Source: Kribbella pratensis (GTDB taxonomy: Bacteria; Actinomycetota; Actinomycetes; Propionibacteriales; Kribbellaceae). From it: 64,000 bases of DNA. A program made the translations under genes and the position numbers. Positions 57,375 through 64,000 of this stretch are shown piece by piece (position 1 is the stretch's first letter; each line of letters opens with the position of its first letter). A model generated the notes under the pieces. It did no database searches. It was not told the origin of the DNA and saw only the letters and a list, made by a program, of their open reading frames with translations. The stretch covers positions 822,647 through 886,646 of the forward strand of contig NZ_SODU01000002.1 in the NCBI RefSeq assembly GCF_004366075.1, given 5' to 3'.

Positions 57375-60194
57375 GTGGAAGCGCCCCTTGCCTTGTACCG
57401 CCGGTACCGCCCGGACACGTTCGCGCAAGTGATCGGGCAGGACCACGTCACCGCGCCGCTGCGGAACGCGCTGAGCAACAACCGGGTGAATCACGCCTAC
57501 CTGTTCTCCGGGCCGCGCGGATGCGGAAAGACCACCAGCGCGCGGATCCTCGCCCGGGCGATCAACTGTGAGAAGGGACCGATCGCCGAGCCGTGCGGGG
57601 TGTGCAAGTCGTGCACCGATCTGGCGCGCGGCGGGCCCGGCAGTATCGACGTGATCGAGATCGACGCGGCGTCGCACGGTGGTGTCGACGACGCCCGTGA
57701 CCTGCGCGAGCGGGCGTTCTTTGCGCCGGTCGAGAGCCGCTACAAGATCTACATCATCGACGAGGCGCACATGGTGACCACGCAGGGCTTCAACGCCCTG
57801 CTGAAGCTGGTCGAGGAGCCGCCGCCGCACCTCAAGTTCATCTTCGCCACCACCGAGCCCGACAAGGTGATCGGGACGATCCGGTCGCGGACGCACCACT
57901 ATCCGTTCCGCCTGGTGCCGCCGAAGGTGCTCGCGGACTACATGGCGACCCTGTGCGAGTCCGAGGGTGTGTCGATCGAGCCGGCCGCGCTGCCGCTGGT
58001 CGTGCGGGCCGGCGCCGGGTCGGTGCGTGACTCGCTGAGCGTGCTCGACCAGTTGATCGGTGGTGCGGGGCCGGCCGGGGTGACATACGAGCTGGCGGTC
58101 GCGCTGCTCGGGTTCACGCCGGACTCGCTGCTCGACGCGTGCGTGGACGGGTTCGCGGCGCATGACAGCGCGGCGGTGTTCGAGACGATCGAGAAGGTTA
58201 TCGAGACCGGTCAGGACCCGAAGCGGTTCGCCGAGGACCTGCTGCGGCGGCTGCGGGACCTCGTCATCCTGTCCGCCGTGCCGACGGCTGTGACCTCCGG
58301 GCTGATCGAGGCCGCTGAAGACCAGGCGGAGCGACTGCAGACGCAGGCCGCTGGGATCGGCCCGGCGGAGCTGACGCGGGCGGCGGACATCGTCGCGGAG
58401 GGCTTGCTGGACATGCGTGGCGCGACCGCGCCCCGTCTGCAGCTCGAGCTGATCTGCGCGAAGGTGCTCCTTCCAGGGGCCGACGACTCCACGAACGGCA
58501 TCCAAGCCCGCCTCGACCGCATGGAACGCCGCCTCACGATCGGAGTCCCCGGAGGCTCGGCGGATGCTGCAGCGGTCAGCGCAGGTAGGCCGGACTCCCC
58601 CCAAGCACCTGCTGCTACGCCGGGCGCTGCCGCCACGAGCAGAGCGGCCGCCCGAGCCGCCGCAACCACAGGCAATCGCCCAGCACTCACCGAGCCACCC
58701 AGTGCACCGCCCGCTCAGGCTGGCCCAGACGTCGCAGTTGCTCCGGGCAGCACGGCCGGCGCGAGCGATGGGGCTGGCAGCGGTGGTCAGTCGGCGGGCA
58801 GCGGACCGGAGGGTGCGTCTGGCGGTGACGCATCTGTGGCTGCTGTGTCCGGTGCTGGGGTTGGTGGCGACGAGGCCAGGCGGTCTGGTGGCGGTGCCGG
58901 GCCTGCGACACAGGGCTCTAATGGCGGTGCCGGGCCTGCGGCGCAGGGCTCTGGTGGTGGGGCGCGTACGGGTGCCTGGGGTGACGAGGCCGCTGCACAG
59001 GTCAGTTCACCTGCACAGCCCAGCACTCCGGCACAGTCCAGTGCGCCTGCGCAGGCTGGTGGGGTCGGGGCCGTTGGGTTGGGGGATATTCGGCGGTTGT
59101 GGCCTGAGGTTTTGGAGGCGGTGAAGGCGCAGCGGCGGTTCGCTTGGATCATGCTGAGTCAGAACGCTCAGGTGATCGCGATCGACGATCAGACGCTCAC
59201 ACTCGGGCTGGTGAATGCTGGTGCCCGGGAGAGCTTCGCGCGTTCGGGAAGTGACGAGATTCTTCGCCAGGCGATGATCGACACCATTGGCGTCGATCGC
59301 CGGGTCGAGGCTGTCGTCGACCCGTCGACCGACCCGGGAGCGGGGGGCGGCTCGGCCGCCCGGCCCGGCCCGCAATCAGGCGGACCTGCTAACTCAGGTG
59401 ATTCCAGCCCACAGTCCGGTGGCGCCGGCGGCCCTGGGGCTGCAGGTCCCGGCAGCCCGACCGCTGATGCAGGCGGCGCAGGCATCAGCGGTCCAGGTGC
59501 AGGCGGATCGGGTGCAGGCGGTCCAGGTGGCGGACCGGGTGCAGGTGGGCCGGGTGGCGGACCGGGTGCAGGTGGGCCGGGTGCGGGTGGGCCCAGTGTG
59601 AGCGGTTCGGAGACGGGCGGTCCGGGGGGTGCGAGGGCAGGTGGTCCCGGCGTGAGCAGTCCCGGGGCTGGCGGTTCAGGTGCTGGCGGTTCAGGTGCTG
59701 GCGGTTTGGGTGCAGCTGGATCAGGTGCGGGTGTAGTAGGCCGAGTAGGTGCGGGCGGCGTTGATTCTGGAGCGGCGGGTGTTGCGGCTCGGGGGACTGG
59801 GGATGAGGGGCGGACCGGGCAGTGGGGGGATGGGCCTGGGGCGGTTGCTTTGCAGGAGCCGCCTGATTCTGAGTTCGACGTACCGCCGGAAGATCCTTGG
59901 ATGGACGGGCCGGCCGCACGGCCTGCGAGGCAGCAGCCGGCGCAGCAGTCTGCGGCGGAGCGGCGGGAGCAGGCCGGGAGTAAGCGTCGGGCGGCTGAGG
60001 CCGCGGTTGCCGCTGAGCAGGCGCGGCAGGCGGCTTCTGCGGCCGCGGCTGCTCCTGAGGTGCCGCTGACTCCCGAAGAGGAAGCCGACTCGATCGGCGA
60101 GGACGACGTCGTCCTGGAAGAGGACTCCCGTTCGCACACGGACCTCCTCCGAGAAACCCTCGGAGCCCAGATCATCACCGAAGAACCCAACTGA
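57375..60194 (+). CDS. dnaX: DNA polymerase III subunit gamma/tau
   Basis: 939 aa clamp-loader ATPase. Walker A GPRGCGKT (46-53), four zinc cysteines (CEKGPIAEPCGVCKSC), Walker B IIDEAH, sensor 1 KFIFATTEPDKV and SRC-like RSRTHHY lie in the first 370 residues. Beyond this it is unusual: an Ala/Ser/Gly/Pro linker (about 390-570), a folded block (IRRLWPEVLEAVKAQRRFAWIML) that binds tau partners in relatives, then about 150 residues of GAGGPGGGPGAGG repeats before a polar tail. GTG 57375 starts the family N-terminus. Confidence 0.95.
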   Translation: MEAPLALYRRYRPDTFAQVIGQDHVTAPLRNALSNNRVNHAYLFSGPRGCGKTTSARILARAINCEKGPIAEPCGVCKSCTDLARGGPGSIDVIEIDAASHGGVDDARDLRERAFFAPVESRYKIYIIDEAHMVTTQGFNALLKLVEEPPPHLKFIFATTEPDKVIGTIRSRTHHYPFRLVPPKVLADYMATLCESEGVSIEPAALPLVVRAGAGSVRDSLSVLDQLIGGAGPAGVTYELAVALLGFTPDSLLDACVDGFAAHDSAAVFETIEKVIETGQDPKRFAEDLLRRLRDLVILSAVPTAVTSGLIEAAEDQAERLQTQAAGIGPAELTRAADIVAEGLLDMRGATAPRLQLELICAKVLLPGADDSTNGIQARLDRMERRLTIGVPGGSADAAAVSAGRPDSPQAPAATPGAAATSRAAARAAATTGNRPALTEPPSAPPAQAGPDVAVAPGSTAGASDGAGSGGQSAGSGPEGASGGDASVAAVSGAGVGGDEARRSGGGAGPATQGSNGGAGPAAQGSGGGARTGAWGDEAAAQVSSPAQPSTPAQSSAPAQAGGVGAVGLGDIRRLWPEVLEAVKAQRRFAWIMLSQNAQVIAIDDQTLTLGLVNAGARESFARSGSDEILRQAMIDTIGVDRRVEAVVDPSTDPGAGGGSAARPGPQSGGPANSGDSSPQSGGAGGPGAAGPGSPTADAGGAGISGPGAGGSGAGGPGGGPGAGGPGGGPGAGGPGAGGPSVSGSETGGPGGARAGGPGVSSPGAGGSGAGGSGAGGLGAAGSGAGVVGRVGAGGVDSGAAGVAARGTGDEGRTGQWGDGPGAVALQEPPDSEFDVPPEDPWMDGPAARPARQQPAQQSAAERREQAGSKRRAAEAAVAAEQARQAASAAAAAPEVPLTPEEEADSIGEDDVVLEEDSRSHTDLLRETLGAQIITEEPN

Positions 60195-60280
60195 TCGTCA
60201 CCCGACCACCCGCCCGGCCGCCCGGCCCCCGGGCATGAGACCGGACAAAAGGCGACCGCCCGGACCCCTGGTGTGGGCTT

Positions 60281-60985
60281 GTGACGGATGCTGGGCTCGT
60301 GGTCGATGAGGACGTCGTAGCAGCGCTGGCGGGCAGCTTTCTCGGGAGGCTGCCACCGGACGTCGTGGGGCAGTTGCTCGCGGCAGGACACCGAACGGAT
60401 TACCCGGCGGGCAGCACGATCTACCGGGAGGGATCTGCTCCCAAGGCGCTCCTGGTCGTGAACGGGCTCTTGCGCGTTTACATGACCTCGCCAGAGGGAC
60501 GGCAGGTGACCGTGCGGTACGCGCGGAACTGCGACGTACTCGGAATCGCCGTACTGGTAGGAGGGCCGGCGGATGTCGGTGCACAGACGCTCGCGGACTG
60601 CACGCTGTTCCGGATCGATGGCGCGACCTTGACCGCCGTCGGGCGCAACGACAGCTGCGTTGCGTGGGCCTTGGCCGAGGAGCTCGGCCGCAGGCTGTAC
60701 GAGAACCTGCAACAGACCGCGATCAACGCGTTCGGCACCGTCCGGCAACGGGTCGCCGGTCACCTGCTGGATCTCGCCTCGGCGCAGCAGCGTCCGCGCG
60801 GCGACCTCGTCGCACGGGTAACCCAGCAGGACCTCGCCGATGCCGTCGGCTCGGCACGTGAGGTGGTGGCGCGAGTACTCCGGGACTTCCGGCTGGCCGG
60901 CCTGGTCGCGACCGCACCGGACCGGATCCAGATCCTCGACGCTGACGGCCTGTACGACCAGTCGTGGAACCCGGCCGCCGGGTGA
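60281..60985 (+). CDS. Crp/Fnr-family transcriptional regulator
   Basis: 234 aa. A cyclic-nucleotide-binding-like barrel (about 25-130): PAGSTIYREGSAPKALLVVNGLLRVYMTSPEGRQVTVRYA. A dimer helix and a C-terminal HTH (about 165-220) follow: VARVTQQDLADAVGSAREVVARVLRDF. The cAMP-binding arginine/serine pair is not clear, and no Fnr cysteines are seen, so the signal is unknown. It precedes, by 112 bases, the MBL/SRPBCC pair it may control. Confidence 0.9.
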   Translation: MTDAGLVVDEDVVAALAGSFLGRLPPDVVGQLLAAGHRTDYPAGSTIYREGSAPKALLVVNGLLRVYMTSPEGRQVTVRYARNCDVLGIAVLVGGPADVGAQTLADCTLFRIDGATLTAVGRNDSCVAWALAEELGRRLYENLQQTAINAFGTVRQRVAGHLLDLASAQQRPRGDLVARVTQQDLADAVGSAREVVARVLRDFRLAGLVATAPDRIQILDADGLYDQSWNPAAG

Positions 60986-61097
60986 TCGCGGTCACCGGAG
61001 CCCACTACAAAAGTCACAGACACGTGGAGACCGCGGGCCGAAGACTGATGCTCTCGGACCCGAATCGGTCGGGCCGATCGCCAGTCGAGGAGGCCAG

Positions 61098-61991
61098 ATG
61101 TCCAGCGAAGCGAACACGTCGCAAGCGCTCCGCGGAAATGCAGACCCGATCAAGGCGGTGTCGGTCATCAGCACCGGCAGTGTCGAGATCCACCCCGAGC
61201 ACGCACTCGGTACGAAGAAGCCGCTGTACTGGTGGTTGCTCACCTCGCGCCGGTGGTTGCCGCCTCGGCCGATCAACGTCTACGTCATCGAACACGCGAA
61301 GGGTCTGCTGCTGTTCGACACCGGCCAGGATCGGGCCTCGGTGACCGACGACTCGTACTTCCCCGGCGGGTTCCCGGGCATCGTCTACGAGCGGCTGGCC
61401 AAGTTCCACATCGGCGCGGACGAGACGCTCGACACTCAGTTGGCCACCCTCGGGTACGCCGCTTCGGATGTCAGCACTGCGGTGATCTCACACCTGCACC
61501 AGGACCATATCGGGGGGATCCCTCGACTCGGCGGTGCCGAACTGCTGATCACTCCGGCGGAATGGGCCCAGCTGACCGGCTTCTCTCCTGAGTCACGCGG
61601 ATTCCTCCGCGCGCACATCGACGTACCGGGCGCCAAGTGGAAGCACGTCAGCTTCGAACCGGTCACCGACACGGCGCTGGCGCCGTTCACCGAGTCGCTC
61701 GACCTGATGGATGACGGCTCGCTGGTCCTGCTCCCGACGCCGGGGCACACGCCGGGCTCGGTCTCACTTCTCGTACGGCGGCGCGCACAGCCGCCGCTGT
61801 TGCTCGTCGGAGATCTCACGTACGAGGCCTCGCTGCTCGAACGACGGCAACTACCTGGTGTCGGGAACCGTGATCAGCTCGCGAGGACCACCGAGAACGT
61901 CCTGGCCCTCGCCGGACGACTGCCCGGCTTGGTCATCCTTCCGGCGCATGACCCGACGGCGGCGGACCGGCTGCTCGGGGCCTCGCGATGA
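61098..61991 (+). CDS. Metallo-beta-lactamase-fold hydrolase (N-acyl homoserine lactonase-like)
   Basis: 297 aa. The dizinc motif is HLHQDHIGG, followed by PTPGHTPGSVSLL, the bridging aspartate in LLLVGDLTYE, and the last histidine in ILPAHDP. The layout and INVYVIEHAKGLLLFDTGQD match the AHL lactonase-like subfamily, although actinobacteria also use this fold on other lactones. GAGGAGG lies in front of ATG 61098; the longer open frame upstream is unsupported. It overlaps the SRPBCC gene by four bases. Confidence 0.9.
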   Translation: MSSEANTSQALRGNADPIKAVSVISTGSVEIHPEHALGTKKPLYWWLLTSRRWLPPRPINVYVIEHAKGLLLFDTGQDRASVTDDSYFPGGFPGIVYERLAKFHIGADETLDTQLATLGYAASDVSTAVISHLHQDHIGGIPRLGGAELLITPAEWAQLTGFSPESRGFLRAHIDVPGAKWKHVSFEPVTDTALAPFTESLDLMDDGSLVLLPTPGHTPGSVSLLVRRRAQPPLLLVGDLTYEASLLERRQLPGVGNRDQLARTTENVLALAGRLPGLVILPAHDPTAADRLLGASR

Positions 61992-62434
61992 GCGCGGCGC
62001 GGCAGCTGCGATTCACCAACACGATCACGATCGACCGGCCACCGGCCGAGGTGTTCGAGTACTTGGCTCATCTCGAGAACGTGCCGCGGTGGAACTATGC
62101 GATCGGTGAGACCCGGAAGATCACCAATGGACCGGTCGGCGTCGGGGCGCGTTACCTGCAGACCCGGACGATCCCGGTCCACGCCGAGGAAACCCTGGAA
62201 ATCACCGAGTTCGAGCCTGACCGGGGACTCAGCCTCAGCGGAACGCTGAGCTCGATGCCTGCGCGCATCAGTTACACGCTCCATCCGGACGGGAATGCGA
62301 CCACCCTGACCAACACCATCGAGCTGCAGCCGCCGCGCCACCTGGCGCTGGTGGCGCCGATCGCGGTCCGTCGGATCAAGTCCGCGGTCGCGGCCAACCT
62401 CGCAGTACTCCAGGAGATCCTCGAACGCGCCTGA
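61988..62434 (+). CDS. SRPBCC (START-like) family protein
   Basis: 148 aa. FTNTITIDRPPAEVFEYLAHLENVPRWN is the standard opening of the polyketide-cyclase/SRPBCC fold; TRTIPVHAEETLEITEFEPDRGLSLSG and the final helix RRIKSAVAANLAVLQEIL complete it. It binds a hydrophobic ligand; no catalytic residue can be named. Translationally coupled to the lactonase-like gene, so they likely act on related compounds. Confidence 0.87.
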   Translation: MSAARQLRFTNTITIDRPPAEVFEYLAHLENVPRWNYAIGETRKITNGPVGVGARYLQTRTIPVHAEETLEITEFEPDRGLSLSGTLSSMPARISYTLHPDGNATTLTNTIELQPPRHLALVAPIAVRRIKSAVAANLAVLQEILERA

Positions 62435-62574
62435 GCGGACCGTGGACGAAGCTGTCCACAGGGGTGTGGAAAAACTGGGGAGACTGGTCGGTTTCTGGGG
62501 GTGGGTGGGGTTGTCCGCCGGACCGGCTAGTGTTGAGGCTCCGGTTGTTGAGCGGTTCGGACGAGGAGATCGCA

Positions 62575-63174
62575 GTGTTCGACGGTGGCGGTGCTGGGGG
62601 CTTCGATATGTCCAACCTGCTCGCGCAGGCACAGGCGATGCAGAACCAGTTGATGGAAGCGCAGGCCGACCTGGAGGGTCAGGAGATCGAAGGATCCGCC
62701 GGCGGCGGTCTGGTGACCGCCCTGGTGTCCGGCACTGGCGAGCTTCTCAGCCTGGACATCAAGAAAGAGGCCGTCGACCCGGACGACACCGAGACGCTGG
62801 CCGACCTGATCGTCGCCGCGGTCCGGGACGCCTCGGAGAACGCGAAGCAGGCCGCGGCCGCCGCGATGGGTCCGCTGGCCGGTGGGCTGGGCGGCGCGTT
62901 CGGCGGTGAGGGCGGCTTCCCCGGCTTCGGCGGCGCGCCCGGCGGCGGTTCGTCCGCCCCAGCCGGCTTCGGCCTGCCCGGTGCACGGCCCGCGGTCGAG
63001 TCGGGCGACGACGCCGACGGGAACGACGCCCCCCAGACCAACCGGCCGAGCGGCCCCGCCAACCCGGGCTCGGCCAACGAAGGTCAGGCACGCCCAGGCG
63101 CGGACGACCGCGGTGGAGTCGGGTTCGTGAACCCGGGCAGCTCGGCCGGCGAGCCCGGTCAGAACCCGGGCTGA
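62575..63174 (+). CDS. ybaB: YbaB/EbfC nucleoid-associated protein with long tail
   Basis: 199 aa. The YbaB core (about residues 11-105) shows [20 protein letters not shown] and [29 protein letters not shown], then [22 protein letters not shown]. The remaining 95 residues are Gly/Pro/Asn-rich ([20 protein letters not shown]). Family members bind DNA as tweezers-like dimers and sit between dnaX and recR. GTG 62575 has GAGGAG in front. recR follows two bases after its stop. Confidence 0.93.
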   Translation: MFDGGGAGGFDMSNLLAQAQAMQNQLMEAQADLEGQEIEGSAGGGLVTALVSGTGELLSLDIKKEAVDPDDTETLADLIVAAVRDASENAKQAAAAAMGPLAGGLGGAFGGEGGFPGFGGAPGGGSSAPAGFGLPGARPAVESGDDADGNDAPQTNRPSGPANPGSANEGQARPGADDRGGVGFVNPGSSAGEPGQNPG

Positions 63175-63175
63175 C

Positions 63176-63775
63176 GTGTACGAGGGGGCCGTTCAGGATC
63201 TCATCGACGAGCTGGGGAGGTTGCCTGGTGTGGGTCCGAAGTCCGCGCAGCGGATCGCGTTCCATCTGCTGGCGGCCGACGAGACCGACGTACGGCGGCT
63301 CGCGCATGTGCTCGTGCAGGTGAAGGAGAGGGTCAAGTTCTGCGAGATCTGCGGCAACGTCTCCGAGGAGACGCAGTGTCGGATCTGCCGGGACCCGCGA
63401 CGCGACCTGAGCCTGATCTGTGTGGTCGAGGAGGCCAAGGACGTGGTCGCCATCGAGCGCACCCGCGAGTTCCGCGGCCGGTACCACGTGCTCGGCGGGG
63501 CGATCTCGCCGATCGAGGGCATCGGGCCGGACGAGTTGCGGATCAAGGAGCTCATGCAGCGGCTGGCGAGCGGTGAGGTGACCGAGATCATCCTGGCCAC
63601 CGATCCGAACCTCGAAGGTGAGGCGACCGCAACGTACTTGAGCCGTCTGCTGCGGCCCATGGGGTTGCGCGTCACCCGATTGGCTAGTGGACTTCCAGTA
63701 GGCGGTGACCTCGAGTACGCCGACGAGGTGACCCTCGGACGGGCGTTTGAAGGGCGACGATCGATCGATGACTGA
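63176..63775 (+). CDS. recR: Recombination protein RecR
   Basis: 199 aa, exact family length. Helix-hairpin-helix [21 protein letters not shown]4 zinc finger [16 protein letters not shown], Toprim domain [27 protein letters not shown], and C-terminal Walker-B-like [17 protein letters not shown]. Works with RecO and RecF in gap repair. GTG 63176 is two bases from the ybaB stop. It overlaps the DUF5063 start by eight bases. Confidence 0.97.
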   Translation: MYEGAVQDLIDELGRLPGVGPKSAQRIAFHLLAADETDVRRLAHVLVQVKERVKFCEICGNVSEETQCRICRDPRRDLSLICVVEEAKDVVAIERTREFRGRYHVLGGAISPIEGIGPDELRIKELMQRLASGEVTEIILATDPNLEGEATATYLSRLLRPMGLRVTRLASGLPVGGDLEYADEVTLGRAFEGRRSIDD

Positions 63776-64000
63776 ACCAACAGATATTGCAGAGCGGGCA
63801 CTGAGCACGGACTCCGAGGATCTCGAGGAGTTCGCGGAGCAGATCGCGGACCAGGTCCGGAGCTTCCTGATCTCGGTCCGCGACATCGCCGCGCAGCCGG
63901 ACGAGGACGGGGTCGACGAGGGCCTCGCCTCGCTGCCGTACCTGCTGCTCGAGGTGAGCCAGTTGCTGCTCGCCGGCGGCCGGCTCGGCGCGTTCGAGGA
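63768..64000 (+). CDS. DUF5063-family protein, N-terminal part (runs off the right edge)
   Basis: 77 complete codons from ATG 63768 are open to the edge. [20 protein letters not shown] and [19 protein letters not shown] match the DUF5063 protein that follows recR in streptomycetes and relatives. Function unknown; coupling to recR by an eight-base overlap is the main clue. Probably helical and cytoplasmic. Confidence 0.8.
   Translation, partial: MTEPTDIAERALSTDSEDLEEFAEQIADQVRSFLISVRDIAAQPDEDGVDEGLASLPYLLLEVSQLLLAGGRLGAFE

Noticed and set aside
56397-58604. Minus-strand open frame of 735 codons across a nucleotidyltransferase gene and the dnaX start
   Set aside because: Conflicts with dnaX and with the better-supported frame at 56489-57304; no recognisable domain.

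Overview
The window is high-GC actinobacterial DNA. Signs of this are frequent GTG starts, many four-base start/stop overlaps, two SigE-family sigma factors, a DUF222/HNH (13E12-type) protein, deazaflavin (F420) enzymes, a LytR_C protein, and the gene order dnaX - ybaB - recR - DUF5063. The overall set fits the Nocardioidales (Kribbella-like). That placement is an impression from the proteins, not a proven identification.

Layout. 1-5.5 kb: a secreted protein running off the left edge, a LacI regulator, menB, a Tat-exported propeller protein, upp, the TadA partner protein, tadA and tRNA-Ser(CGA), with a duplicated tRNA 3' end and a strong hairpin just behind it. 5.5-13.4 kb: a K+/H+-type antiporter, a LytR_C protein, an L,D-transpeptidase, a DUF853 ATPase, a diguanylate cyclase, and a SigE-family sigma factor with Pro/Thr-rich membrane partners. 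13.5-16.5 kb: an exported SH3-like protein and a second sigma/partner pair. 16.5-27.7 kb: accessory genes including an XRE/MmyB regulator with a SnoaL-like gene, a dioxygenase, an APH-like kinase, methyltransferases, a 39-aa ORF coupled to an M15-like hydrolase, a resolvase-like protein without its serine, a decayed HxlR/MFS efflux pair, and a second MFS/XRE pair. 27.8-30.5 kb: the DUF222/HNH gene with an SOS box on its promoter, followed by about 0.7 kb of repetitive G-rich DNA with no gene.

30.5-37 kb: TetR with SnoaL-like and copper-chaperone-like genes, a DHFR-fold protein, tex and a DHA2 exporter. 36.9-41.9 kb: a sugar ABC uptake locus (DUF624 protein, DeoR/LacI hybrid regulator, lipoprotein, two permeases, no ATPase). 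42.1-43.7 kb: TetR divergent from an F420-reductase/hemerythrin fusion that has an unusual leader. 44.4-49.5 kb: an FtsX-type ABC transporter divergent from a histidine kinase/LuxR response regulator. 49.5-64 kb: a methyltransferase, tRNA-Ser(GGA), an LLM oxidoreductase, DUF3140, the 4.5S SRP RNA, nadE, a hydrolase, MarR/SRPBCC, an acyl-CoA synthetase, a nucleotidyltransferase, dnaX, a Crp regulator with a lactonase-like MBL and an SRPBCC protein, ybaB, recR and the start of a DUF5063 gene.

Regulation is unusually readable. Several regulators and their targets have -35/-10 boxes placed so that transcription should begin at or within about two bases of the start codon (leaderless), often with a palindrome on the -35 or the start codon. 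The most unusual site is 42.67-42.86 kb: a divergent promoter, an 18-codon leaderless ORF, a perfect 12-bp stem that buries the ribosome site, and an apparent CTG start in front of a two-domain redox protein. No CRISPR array, intact insertion sequence, prophage or complete biosynthetic cluster was seen.
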